DNA of 48,562 nt from Variovorax sp. CF313 (lineage in GTDB: Bacteria; Pseudomonadota; Gammaproteobacteria; Burkholderiales; Burkholderiaceae_C): positions 1-48,562 of the forward strand of contig NZ_AKIW01000099.1 in the NCBI RefSeq assembly GCF_000282635.1, written 5' to 3'. The position numbers and the translations under genes were made by a program. Below, piece after piece: positions 18,178 to 26,630 of the stretch. Position 1 is the first letter of the stretch, and each line of letters starts with the position of its first letter. The notes under the pieces are model-generated. The model saw only the letters and a program-made list of their open reading frames with translations. It did not search any database and had not been told where the DNA came from.

Positions 18178-21090
18178 TCACTGGTTGATCCGTACGGCGA
18201 AGGTCAGGGTGGCCGTGCCGCTCGGGGCCACGGTGTTGGCCGCGCTGCCGCAGCTCACCGCGGTGGCGGTCTGCGCGTAGGCCAGGGCCGTTCCGCTCAC
18301 ACCCGTGGAGACGCACCGCGTGGCCACCGGGGGCTGCGTGGGGCTCATCGTGGTGTACGCGGGCGCCGCATCGTTGATCGCGATGTTGGTGACCGGCGCG
18401 CTGCCTTCGTTGGTGGCAACGATCTGGTAGACGATGCACTGGCCGGGCTTCAGCGACAGGGGCGTCGCGGCGAAGGCGGCGTCCGCCGTGCCGTCGCAGG
18501 CGACGTCGGGGGCCTGCGCCTTGACGACGCGCAGCTGGCCCGTGATCACGGTGCTGACGTCGGTGGCCGACGGCGCGCCGCAGTTCGGGGCCGGGTCCGT
18601 GAACGTCGCCGTCACGGTCGCGGTGTCGGTCGCGCCCGCGCTGGCACCGCCCGGAGCGAACACGCGCACCAGCAGCTTCTGCGTTGCACCGGCCGCGAGC
18701 GGCCCTGCGATCGGGCCGGTGACCAGGGTGTCGCCCGCATTGATCTGGCCGTCGCCATTGACGTCGAGGTAGATCGCGGTGGTCCAGCCCAGCGTGGCAT
18801 CGCCCGCCGGCACGGTGGCCGTGAGCTGGTACGCGCCGCAGCTCTGGTTGCCGGTGTTGGTCAGCGTGTGCGCATAGACGACCGTGCCGCCGGGAGCGAC
18901 CTGGCCGACGTTGTTCGGCGTGAGCGTTGCGCCCAGCGTCTGTGCGGTGGTCACGGTCACGGCGTCGAGCTTGACGTCGGACACGAGCACGCCGGTCGAT
19001 GCCACGGCAGTGGATTGCACGCGGAAGTAGATCGCCTGGGCGGTCACCGGCGTCTGCGTTGCAGGCGGCGTCACGCAGGCGTCGACCTGCTGCTGCGCGC
19101 CGGCAGCCACGGACACACTGGTGATCGCTGCAGCGGTACAGGTACCGCCCGCGGCCACGAACTTCACGCTCCAGCCCGCCGGCAGCGTGCCCGGGAAGCT
19201 GGTCGACTGGCTGGCTGCCAGGCTGTAGGTTTGCGTTGCAGGGCCGGTTCCATCGTTGTTCTTGACGAACAGCGTGAAGATCGTGCCGGTGCCCGCTGGC
19301 GTGGTGTTGGTCGTGGTCGGCTGCGGGCTCGGGCCCGGGCCAAGGTCACCGCCGCCGACCGAACCGGAACCAGTACCGGCAGCGCTGTTGGTCAGGTCGA
19401 CGAGTGAACCGACAACCACCGTGACGCGGTCGAGCGTCGCATCGAGCTTGGTCGCATCGCCCGCGGAGCGGCCGGTGACGACCGCGTCGAACGGACCGGA
19501 ACCTACCGTGGCGCTGGCCGGCACATTGGCCTGCACGACGACGTTGACGCTGCCGCCGACCGGAATCGGGCCGGTGTCGGGAACGCCGTCGCCCGTGGTA
19601 TCGAGCAGCGGCGTCACGCCGTCGGCCGCGAACAGCAGGAAGGTCGTGCCTGCCGGGAAAGTCCCGTTCGCGATGCTCAGGTTGACGCTGTCCACGCCGC
19701 TGCCGGCGTTGAACACGGTCTGCGCGAACTTGACGCTGCCGCCGGCAACGACCGAAGGCCGCGTGGTGGTGTCCGCCGCGGTGCCGTTGGGCGTGCCAGC
19801 CACCGTGTCGACCGCCGTCGCAGCCGTCGAGGGGTTGGTACCCAGCACGATGCCGTAGCTGGCCGTGACCGTGTAGGCCGCCGGATTGGTGCTCGAACCC
19901 AGGGTGCCGATGGCCGCGGCCGTGGCGGCCGGGGAATCGGTCGGGTTGTACTGGCCCACGTTGGTGGTGGTCGAGGTGCCGACCACCGCCGTGTTGTTCA
20001 CCAGCACCACGAAGCTGATCGTCTGCGTGACGTTCTGGCCCAGCGAAGCGACCACGGCGTTCAGCGTGTTGCCGGTCACCTGGAAGTCGATGCCGGCCGG
20101 ATCGCCGGCGGCACCGTCACCCAGCGCGACGCCTGGTGCACTGCTCCAGACGGCGGAGCCCGCAACGTACGTGAGGCCCGATGGCAGCGTGTCCGACAGG
20201 GCGAACTTGCCGGGCGCTCCGCCGGTGTTGTTGAAACTGAGCGTGTAGACCGTGTACTTGCAGGTGGCGCTCGAAGCCAGGCCGGCCGCCCACGTCGTCG
20301 AGCAGGTAGCCGACGAGGAACGCGGACCGCCGGTGCTCGCGAGCGGCCAGGCCGCGCCGCCGGGACCGGCGACAGCCGGAGCACCGATCGACTTGGTGGC
20401 ATTGAACGCAGCCACGGTGGTCAGGTTCACCTGGTCCTTGTCCGCCGCCGAGGTGTTCGGCGCCGTGTACAAGGCCGGCGTGCCGGGAACGGCAGTGATG
20501 GTGGCCGTGTCGAAAGGCGTCGTCGGCGTGGTGGCCGTGCCAGGAATGGTGTACGCCACCACGAACTGGAAGGTGCCGTTGTTGCCCGGCACGTTCTGCG
20601 CGGGCACGTTGCAGACCGCGGCGGAGGTGGCGGTACACAGCGGCGTGGTGCCGTCGGGTACGCCGTCGCCGTTGGTGTCGGGGTAGACCTCGACCTTCGA
20701 GAAAGCGTTGGTATCGGCGTCCACCGTGATGGTGAAGCTGTCCGTGCCGTTGCCGGTGTTGGTCAGGGTGTGTGGCGCGTAGACCACCGAGCCCGCGGCA
20801 CCCAGCTTGGTGTTGACGACCGTGGTCGTGACCTGGTTGACCGTGTCCAGCGTGAAGGAGCCCACCTGCTGCACCGTGGTCTGCACCAGGTTGGAGGTTG
20901 CCAGCTGCGTTGTCCCGGCGGAATCCGAATAGGTGGCCGAAGCCTGGTTACCGATGACGGTGTTGGCGGGCGGCGGCGCGGCAAGGACGCTCGAGCTTCC
21001 GAACAGGAAGCCCAGCGACAAAACTGCGGCGCCCGCCCAGGTGGCGTTCGGCCTGAAGCCGACGCCCTTGGCTGGCAAGATGGGACTCAC
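18178..21090 (-). CDS. Secreted DUF11-repeat protein with Ca-binding-like loops
   Basis: A 970-aa secreted protein. A very good ribosome site (GAGGAG, 7 bases before ATG) sets the start MSPILPAKG. The signal peptide is long, cleaved near residue 38 (SSVLAA). The N-terminal module has NTVIGNQASATYSDSAG and HTLTNTGN; it aligns with the N-terminus of the 2414-aa protein. Three aspartate-rich loops (PDTNGDGVPDG near 135, LDTTGDGVPDTG near 495, LDVNGDGQINAGD near 775) look like calcium-binding EF-like or thrombospondin type-3 loops. DUF11 units fill the rest, and the last one ends TFAVRINQ. No membrane anchor is visible. Function not recognised; the setting suggests a component of a cell-surface layer or fibre made by this gene block. 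Confidence 0.8.
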   Translation of the reverse strand: MSPILPAKGVGFRPNATWAGAAVLSLGFLFGSSSVLAAPPPANTVIGNQASATYSDSAGTTQLATSNLVQTTVQQVGSFTLDTVNQVTTTVVNTKLGAAGSVVYAPHTLTNTGNGTDSFTITVDADTNAFSKVEVYPDTNGDGVPDGTTPLCTATSAAVCNVPAQNVPGNNGTFQFVVAYTIPGTATTPTTPFDTATITAVPGTPALYTAPNTSAADKDQVNLTTVAAFNATKSIGAPAVAGPGGAAWPLASTGGPRSSSATCSTTWAAGLASSATCKYTVYTLSFNNTGGAPGKFALSDTLPSGLTYVAGSAVWSSAPGVALGDGAAGDPAGIDFQVTGNTLNAVVASLGQNVTQTISFVVLVNNTAVVGTSTTTNVGQYNPTDSPAATAAAIGTLGSSTNPAAYTVTASYGIVLGTNPSTAATAVDTVAGTPNGTAADTTTRPSVVAGGSVKFAQTVFNAGSGVDSVNLSIANGTFPAGTTFLLFAADGVTPLLDTTGDGVPDTGPIPVGGSVNVVVQANVPASATVGSGPFDAVVTGRSAGDATKLDATLDRVTVVVGSLVDLTNSAAGTGSGSVGGGDLGPGPSPQPTTTNTTPAGTGTIFTLFVKNNDGTGPATQTYSLAASQSTSFPGTLPAGWSVKFVAAGGTCTAAAITSVSVAAGAQQQVDACVTPPATQTPVTAQAIYFRVQSTAVASTGVLVSDVKLDAVTVTTAQTLGATLTPNNVGQVAPGGTVVYAHTLTNTGNQSCGAYQLTATVPAGDATLGWTTAIYLDVNGDGQINAGDTLVTGPIAGPLAAGATQKLLVRVFAPGGASAGATDTATVTATFTDPAPNCGAPSATDVSTVITGQLRVVKAQAPDVACDGTADAAFAATPLSLKPGQCIVYQIVATNEGSAPVTNIAINDAAPAYTTMSPTQPPVATRCVSTGVSGTALAYAQTATAVSCGSAANTVAPSGTATLTFAVRINQ

Positions 21091-21125
21091 GTGGTTTCTC
21101 CTCGGTTGTTGTCAAAAAAAGGGAC

Positions 21126-21167
21126 AAAAAAATCCCGGCCCCGTCCGCGAACGGAACATCAGCCGGG
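21126..21167 (-). terminator. Intercistronic Rho-independent terminator or attenuator
   Basis: Reading the minus strand, CCCGGC pairs with GCCGGG around an inner CCGT/ACGG stem, followed by ATTTTTTT. It lies between the 211-aa gene and the 970-aa gene, only about 36 bases before the latter's start. Partial read-through would make the small protein more abundant than the large ones. Confidence 0.75.
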
Positions 21168-21218
21168 TTGCGTGTGATCAGCGGAATGAACCCAAGAAAG
21201 AGACCGCTGTCCGGGTGA

Positions 21219-21854
21219 TCAGCGCGCGGGAGCGGGCTGCACCGTGACGGCGGGTGCCTGCACTGCCGCGGCGGCGGCCTTGGGAGCAGGCGGCACGACG
21301 ACCTCGACCTTGGCGCGCGCGCTCACGGCAGTCACGCCGTTGGCGGGCAGCTGGCCGAGCGTCCAGCGCAGCGCGCGGTAGTCGCTGTAGGGCACCGGTT
21401 CGGTCTTGTTGCCGTCGGCCTTGCGCATCAACGGCTCGGCCCCGTAGACGCCATCCTTGGCGGCCGCCTTGACCAGCGCCGCGCCGGGCTTGGCACTGCG
21501 GGGCAGGTATTCGAGCCCCTCGGGAATCGGCAGGTCGGCAACCAGGCCGGAAACCGCCTTGCCGGTGTTGTTGGTGTACGTGGCGCGGTATTCGAGGATG
21601 TCGCCCGGCTTCACCGAGGAGGCTTCCAGCAGTTGCTCCTTGCCGTCGGCGGTTTTCACGACCTTGTGCTGCGTGAGCGCTACGGCAACGGTCTTGCTGC
21701 CGGCACCAGCCTCCGGCGAGGCGACGCGCTGCGCCGCCGCAGGCGCCATCAGGCAGGCCGCCATGAGCACGCCGGCCGCCATGCGGACCGCAAGTCCCGG
21801 GAAACCGCCCGTGCGGGGGCGGAAAAAGGATTGAGTAGATTTTTCAGTGGGCAC
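21219..21854 (-). CDS. Small secreted DUF11-like protein
   Basis: A 211-aa protein with GTG start; GGAG lies 9 bases upstream, and an internal ATG at codon 25 is the fallback. Residues 25-42 form a signal peptide (LMAACLMAPAAAQ). One DUF11-like Ig domain follows at about 50-180: KPGDILEYRATYTNNTGKAV is the characteristic first part and LPIPEGLEYLP the second. The C-terminus is rich in Ala, Pro and Val (from about 185), with no anchor. It is the first gene of the block and is followed by a strong terminator, so it may be made in excess. The role is unknown; it could be a subunit that interacts with the large DUF11 proteins. Confidence 0.75.
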   Translation of the reverse strand: MPTEKSTQSFFRPRTGGFPGLAVRMAAGVLMAACLMAPAAAQRVASPEAGAGSKTVAVALTQHKVVKTADGKEQLLEASSVKPGDILEYRATYTNNTGKAVSGLVADLPIPEGLEYLPRSAKPGAALVKAAAKDGVYGAEPLMRKADGNKTEPVPYSDYRALRWTLGQLPANGVTAVSARAKVEVVVPPAPKAAAAAVQAPAVTVQPAPAR

Positions 21855-22267
21855 GAATGCTTGCTCCGGGTTCGAAAGTCACAGGCATGCCGGTCCATCG
21901 CCGGCGAGGGAAACAGCAGCTCGGGCTGCAAGGGACAGGAATTTCTTTGCGATTCAGGGGCAGGAAGGGCTCGCCTTCGGCCCAGTTGATACATTTATTT
22001 CCAACCGTTAATTATGTAAGTGATCTACCATTTTTCTACTAGAAAAGTTCCACTTTTGGATCGGGACCCATGGTTCCAGCCAGAACAACCAAGCACGGGC
22101 CTCTAGAAAATCGGGCTAAATTCCCTCAATTCCCTCACTTTTGCCTCCAAATTTCGTCATCGAGAGAGGTCGGTCACGGCATCGCTGGTTGACGCAAACG
22201 CACAACAGCGCGCGCGGAATAGCAGTCAACGACTTTGCGGAAAAAATGTGAAAAAAGCGCATTTCCT
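21855..22267. promoter_or_regulatory. AT-rich control region of the DUF11 gene block
   Basis: A 413-base gap without a supportable gene, visibly richer in A and T than its surroundings. It contains a perfect inverted repeat TTTTCTA-C-TAGAAAA (22032-22046), an imperfect palindrome around CCATGG (22064-22077) and a tandem ATTCCCTC (22121-22138). A minus-strand CATAAT (22011-22016) could be a -10 element, but no good -35 lies at the right distance, which would fit an activator-dependent promoter. The 5' part of the 211-aa gene's mRNA, roughly 21855-22000, would be an untranslated leader. Confidence 0.5.
22032..22046. promoter_or_regulatory. Perfect palindrome, candidate operator
   Basis: Seven-base arms TTTTCTA and TAGAAAA around one C. 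It sits just upstream of the candidate -10 element for the DUF11 block and close to a LysR gene and a two-component system, any of which might bind it. This is a position-based inference only. Confidence 0.4.
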
Positions 22268-23239
22268 TCAAGCACCCGACGACGGGCGACCGGCCGGCTG
22301 CTTCAGGGCGCCAAGCAGGTAATCGGCAAAAGCCCTAACCTTCCGGGAATTTCGCTTGCCCGGGAGATACATGAGATCGAATTCCATCGGCCTCAATTCG
22401 AGCGTCGGAAATGCAACCTGAAGCGATCCGTCTTCTATATTGGGTTTTGCCAGAATCAGGGGAATCAAGGCAATGCCCTTGCCCGCGCAGGCAAGCCTCA
22501 AAAGCAATTCCGGATCGTTGGAGCGGAACAGGCCGATGGGCTGCACGCTGTGCTCTCGGGAAACAATCGGAATGATCATTTCCTGGCCGGCGCGCTCGGT
22601 GTCGCACGTCAGGAAAGTGTGCTGCGCCAGGTCTTCCAGATCCTTGATTTGGGGACGCCGTTCGAGGTAGGACGGCGCTGCGCATAGCACGAGCGGCTCG
22701 CTCGCGACGCGGCGCGCCACGAGGTCTTCGCACCCTTCGCGGCTCGCCCGGATGAGCACGTCGGCCTCCTCGCGGGAAAGATCCACCTTGTGGGATCCCA
22801 GGCGCACCGTGATTTCGAGCCGGGGATGCGCGGCCATGAAAGCGGGAAGATGCGGCGCCAGCAGAGCCCGGCCGAAATAGCTGGAGGCCGAGACGCGAAG
22901 CCGCCCCCTGAGGTCGTCGCTCGTGCTCGCGCGCTGCGCCATTGCATCGTCGACCGCGATAAGAATGTCACGCGCAGCCGATAAAAAAGAGCGCCCTTCG
23001 TCGGTCAATCCAAATCGATGCGCACTGCGGTGCATCAATAAATGCCCGAGCGTCGATTCAAGTCTTTTGAGCTGCCTGGATGCGGTGGCTTTGGGAATTC
23101 CCAGCGCCCCGGCTGCGTGCGTCAAGCCCCCGGCCTCAACCGCTTTCACGAAAAGGCGGACATCCGGCAATATCAAATCCTGCGCGCTCGACTTCGAATT
23201 CGGATTTTCGGCTCGAACGTCAACATCATTTAAAGACAT
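22268..23239 (-). CDS. LysR-family transcriptional regulator
   Basis: About 323 aa. The winged-helix DNA-binding domain occupies residues about 25-85 (LFVKAVEAGGLTHAAGALGI, KATASRQLKRLE), and the substrate-binding domain runs from about 115 to 310. The ATG at 23239 has GAGAG 9 bases upstream; two further ATGs at 23245 and 23248 are closer to it, so the exact start is uncertain by three codons. It is transcribed toward the DUF11 block promoter region and away from the response regulator. The inducer is unknown. The ending ADYLLGALKQPAGRPSS is usual for the family. Confidence 0.88.
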   Translation of the reverse strand: MSLNDVDVRAENPNSKSSAQDLILPDVRLFVKAVEAGGLTHAAGALGIPKATASRQLKRLESTLGHLLMHRSAHRFGLTDEGRSFLSAARDILIAVDDAMAQRASTSDDLRGRLRVSASSYFGRALLAPHLPAFMAAHPRLEITVRLGSHKVDLSREEADVLIRASREGCEDLVARRVASEPLVLCAAPSYLERRPQIKDLEDLAQHTFLTCDTERAGQEMIIPIVSREHSVQPIGLFRSNDPELLLRLACAGKGIALIPLILAKPNIEDGSLQVAFPTLELRPMEFDLMYLPGKRNSRKVRAFADYLLGALKQPAGRPSSGA

Positions 23240-23337
23240 CTTCATCATCTCTCAGTGATCCAATGGCTTCCCATGCCTGGATGGTCTCAAGAGCGATTTG
23301 GTTCGTCTTACAAATGTGAGATTTGGTGATAAACTAT

Positions 23338-23349
23338 TAACAGTTGTTA
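23338..23349. promoter_or_regulatory. Inverted repeat in LysR / response-regulator divergent region
   Basis: TAACA-GT-TGTTA forms a small inverted repeat in the 217-base space between the divergent LysR and response-regulator genes, next to the AT-rich GATAAACTATTAA. It could be a LysR-type or response-regulator site. No convincing -35/-10 pair could be chosen. Confidence 0.35.
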
Positions 23350-23456
23350 CCACTCACTTCATTTGCCTGGTCACCGCCAGTCTTCGTGGGCGCCAAGGCT
23401 GCAGCCGCTCGCAGTCGAGGCTCCGCATTCGGTACCGGACACCGACAACCGAACTC

Positions 23457-24191
23457 ATGCGTATCGCCGTACTCGAAGACGAGCCCGACCAGTTGGCTCA
23501 ATTGGTCCGCGTGCTGCAAGAGCAGTTCACGCAGGGAGACGTCACCAGCACCTGCGTTGCGTTCGCCGACGGGCTTTCGCTGCAGAGAACGCTGCGCCGC
23601 GAAACCTTCGACCTGATCGTGCTGGACTGGAACGTGCCGGGGCTTGACGGCGCCGAGCTGCTGCAGTGGCTGCGCACCTGGCAGAAGAGCCCGGTGCCCG
23701 TCCTGATGCTGAGCTCGCGGTCTTCGGAGCGCGACGTGGCAAAAGCCCTGGGCCTCGGCGCCGACGACTACATGGTCAAGCCTGTGCGCCTGCTGGAACT
23801 GCGGGCGCGCCTGCAGCGCCTGCTGAAGAGAAGCCACTCGCTCGAGCCGTCCGACCGGAGACATTTCGGGCGCTGGGAGTTCGACCAGGTTTCGCACAGC
23901 GTTCTGATCCATCCGGAGCACGACGACGGCGCACCGCCGCGGCGCCAGGAACTTTCGAGCCGCGAGTTCAAGCTCGCGCTGATGCTGTTCCAGAACATCG
24001 GCCACGTGGTTTCGCGCGCGCACCTGCTCGAAAGCGCAGGCTACGACGGAGACCTGCCCTCGCGCACGCTGGACATGCACATCTACCGGCTGCGCAACAA
24101 GCTCGAGCTCGAAGCCGCGCAGGGGCTCACCTTGCGCACGGTCTATGGGCGAGGCTATTGCCTCGACGCCACGCTGGAAGCGGCCGCCTGA
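23457..24191 (+). CDS. OmpR/PhoB-type response regulator
   Basis: A 244-aa response regulator. The receiver domain (1-120) has the acidic pair LEDEP at the start, the phosphoacceptor Asp57 in IVLDWNVPG, Ser in place of Thr in VLMLSSRSS, and the conserved Lys in YMVKPVR. The C-terminal winged helix (about 140-235) has LSSREFKLALMLFQN and the recognition region RTLDMHIYRLRNKL. The start MRIAVLEDE is typical; the frame stays open upstream but with no family residues. It ends 3 bases before the histidine kinase, so the two form an operon and a cognate pair. Targets are unknown. Confidence 0.9.
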   Translation: MRIAVLEDEPDQLAQLVRVLQEQFTQGDVTSTCVAFADGLSLQRTLRRETFDLIVLDWNVPGLDGAELLQWLRTWQKSPVPVLMLSSRSSERDVAKALGLGADDYMVKPVRLLELRARLQRLLKRSHSLEPSDRRHFGRWEFDQVSHSVLIHPEHDDGAPPRRQELSSREFKLALMLFQNIGHVVSRAHLLESAGYDGDLPSRTLDMHIYRLRNKLELEAAQGLTLRTVYGRGYCLDATLEAAA

Positions 24192-24194
24192 ACC

Positions 24195-26615
24195 GTGGAC
24201 CCGCGAAACTCGATGCAGCGATCGAGTGATCGCGAGCGCCTCCCCACCCGAACGCGCGCACGTGCAATGGTCGCGCGGCTGCTGATTGCGCTGCTGCTGC
24301 CCGCCGCCATGCTGTGGCTCGTCGATCGGCCCGGCTGGCTGCAAATGCTCGACACGATGGTCTACGACTCCGTGCTGCCGCTCGCCGCGCCCCCGCCGTC
24401 GCCGGACATCCTGATCATTGCGATCGACGAGCGAAGCTTGCGCGAGTTGGGACGCTGGCCCTGGCGGCGCGAAACCTATGCACGGCTTCTGGAGCAACTC
24501 GCACCGGCAGCACCCCGAGCAGTGCTGCTCAATCTGTTCCTGACAGAACCCAGCCCCGATGCCGGAGACGACGAGCAATTGGCCCGGGCCATGGATCGCT
24601 TGCCCGTCTACCTGCCGATGCTGCGCGACAGCGGCACTGCGCCTTCGCCGGGCCGCTGGTCGGGCTTCCTGCCGCCCTTGCCGGTGTTCGCCGCCCATGC
24701 GCGCGGTGTCGGCCATGCGGAGCTGGCGCTCGATGGGGACGGCGTGTCGCGCACGCTGTATCTGCGCGAAGGTCCGGCTGGCCGTGGTCAATATTACGTG
24801 GGCGCGCTGATGGCCGGGTACGGGTCGGCGGCCGAGCTCGAAGCCGAGCCTGCAGCGATCGCGCCTGGCGCCTGGAAGCACGAGCAACCCGTGCGCATGT
24901 TCTTCGCCGGGGCCCGGGGCAGCTACCGCACGGTGTCCTATGCGAGCGTTCTGCGCGGCGAGGTGCCGGCCGCGCTGCTGCAGGGCAAGCTGCTGCTGGT
25001 CGGCGCCACGGCGCACGGCCTGGGCGGCCAGGTGCCGACGCCGAACGCGGGCGTCGCCGCACTGCCGGGCATCGAGGTGCATGCCAACCTGATCGACGGA
25101 CTGCTGCACGGCCGCAACGTGCGCATGCCGGCACCGCTGGCATATGCCGCCTGGACCACCTTGCCGATCTGGCTGGTGCTGTTGCTCCTGGTGCATGCCA
25201 GGCGCCATGCGCTGGTATTCATTTCCGGCCTCGCGCTCTCGTGGCTGCTGCTCTGCGTGCTGGCCATGCCGTTGCTGCACTGGTGGCTGCCGCCGGCGGC
25301 CCCCATCCTCGGCATGCTGGCGCTCTACCTGCTGTGGAGTTGGCGCCGGCTCGAATCGCAGTTCGTCTACTTCCGCCAGCGCGCGAGAACACTCGACAGC
25401 CTGCCAGCGAGCGCTTTCCAGGCGCTGGCGGCCCTGGCCCTCCCGATGCAGGCTCCGCCGGCAAATCCGCAGCAGGCGCTCGACCGCGCGATTGCGCGAA
25501 TCGGCCGCATGCAGACGCTGATGGACGAGGCGCTCCAGATCATGCCGGCAGCCGTGCTGATCTGCGATGACACCGGCTGCATCGGCTCGAGCAATGCCGC
25601 GGCGCAGCGACTGCTCGACGAAACCTTGCGCGCCACCATGCACGCCCCGGCACGGCCGCCCCACGGCATGCACCTGCCGACCCTGCTCGGCAGCCTTGGC
25701 GGCGTTGCGAGCGAGGGCATCGAAGCCGTCGGCGCCCACTGGAGCGAGGATCTGCGGCGCGAGTACCGGACATCCGACGGCCGCATCTTTCAGCTCGAAG
25801 CCGAAGCCTTCGGCACCACCGAAGCCGGCGATCGCAACTGGATCGTCGTGCTGCCCGAAATGACCGCCGAGCGCGAGGCGCAGAACCAGCGGGAAGAATG
25901 GCGCCGCCTGCTGTCGCACGATCTGCGCAGCCCCCAGATGACGATCCTCAGCCTGCTGTCGATGCACAGGCCCACGGAAAGCATCGACGTGCTGCTGCAC
26001 GCGGTGCGCCGCGAAGCCGAGCGCACCGTGAGCCTGGCGGAAGGATTCATGGACTTCGTGGAAGCAGGCTCCGACGACTACAGCATGGAAGACACCCACC
26101 TCGGCACCGTGCTGCTCGACGCGCGCGACCAGGTCTGGCCGTATGCGCGCGCCAGCCAGGTGCAGATCGAGACCCGCATCAGCGACGCCGATGAACTCGC
26201 CATGCATGCCGACGGTGTGCTGCTCACTCGCGCGATCGTGAACCTGCTGAACAACGCCATTCGCCACAGCGCCGCGGGCGGGCGCATCACGCTGTGCCTC
26301 GCGGCCGAGCCCGGCGCCGGGGCAGAGGAAGATGCGCGGGCCTTCATCGCGGTCAGCGACGACGGCGAGGGCATGTCCCATGCGCAACTGAACGGCCTCC
26401 TGAACGGAACGCGGCCGCCGCGCAGCAACGACGAGGTGACGCATGGTTCGGCCGACGAACCCCATGCACCCATCAGGCGCCGGGGCATGGGACTGGGCTT
26501 TGCGGTGGTGCGCACGGTGCTGCGGCGCCATGGCGGGCACATCGAGGCCGCGAGTGCGGCCGGCGCGGGCACGACCTTCTGGATCAGCCTTCCGCTTCGC
26601 GGCAGCTTGCCCTGA
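24195..26615 (+). CDS. CHASE2-domain sensor histidine kinase
   Basis: An 806-aa inner-membrane kinase counted from a GTG three bases after the response regulator; an ATG six codons on (24213) is possible. One transmembrane helix (about 25-45), then an extracytoplasmic CHASE2 domain (about 50-310; DILIIAIDERSLRELGRWPW is the hallmark), then three transmembrane helices (about 318-390). A PAS-like region (450-560) leads to a HisKA domain with the phospho-His575 in LLSHDLRSPQ. The ATPase domain has the N box NLLNNAIRHS, the G1 box SDDGEGM and the G2 box RGMGLGF. The CHASE2 ligand is unknown. The gene ends 15 bases from the convergent receptor gene. Confidence 0.9.
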   Translation: MDPRNSMQRSSDRERLPTRTRARAMVARLLIALLLPAAMLWLVDRPGWLQMLDTMVYDSVLPLAAPPPSPDILIIAIDERSLRELGRWPWRRETYARLLEQLAPAAPRAVLLNLFLTEPSPDAGDDEQLARAMDRLPVYLPMLRDSGTAPSPGRWSGFLPPLPVFAAHARGVGHAELALDGDGVSRTLYLREGPAGRGQYYVGALMAGYGSAAELEAEPAAIAPGAWKHEQPVRMFFAGARGSYRTVSYASVLRGEVPAALLQGKLLLVGATAHGLGGQVPTPNAGVAALPGIEVHANLIDGLLHGRNVRMPAPLAYAAWTTLPIWLVLLLLVHARRHALVFISGLALSWLLLCVLAMPLLHWWLPPAAPILGMLALYLLWSWRRLESQFVYFRQRARTLDSLPASAFQALAALALPMQAPPANPQQALDRAIARIGRMQTLMDEALQIMPAAVLICDDTGCIGSSNAAAQRLLDETLRATMHAPARPPHGMHLPTLLGSLGGVASEGIEAVGAHWSEDLRREYRTSDGRIFQLEAEAFGTTEAGDRNWIVVLPEMTAEREAQNQREEWRRLLSHDLRSPQMTILSLLSMHRPTESIDVLLHAVRREAERTVSLAEGFMDFVEAGSDDYSMEDTHLGTVLLDARDQVWPYARASQVQIETRISDADELAMHADGVLLTRAIVNLLNNAIRHSAAGGRITLCLAAEPGAGAEEDARAFIAVSDDGEGMSHAQLNGLLNGTRPPRSNDEVTHGSADEPHAPIRRRGMGLGFAVVRTVLRRHGGHIEAASAAGAGTTFWISLPLRGSLP

Positions 26616-26630
26616 AATCGTGCGGCGGCC

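Noticed and set aside
23337..26540. A 1067-codon open frame antisense to the response regulator and kinase
   Set aside because: Composition is that of a shadow frame, and the sense strand has complete, catalytically intact domains.
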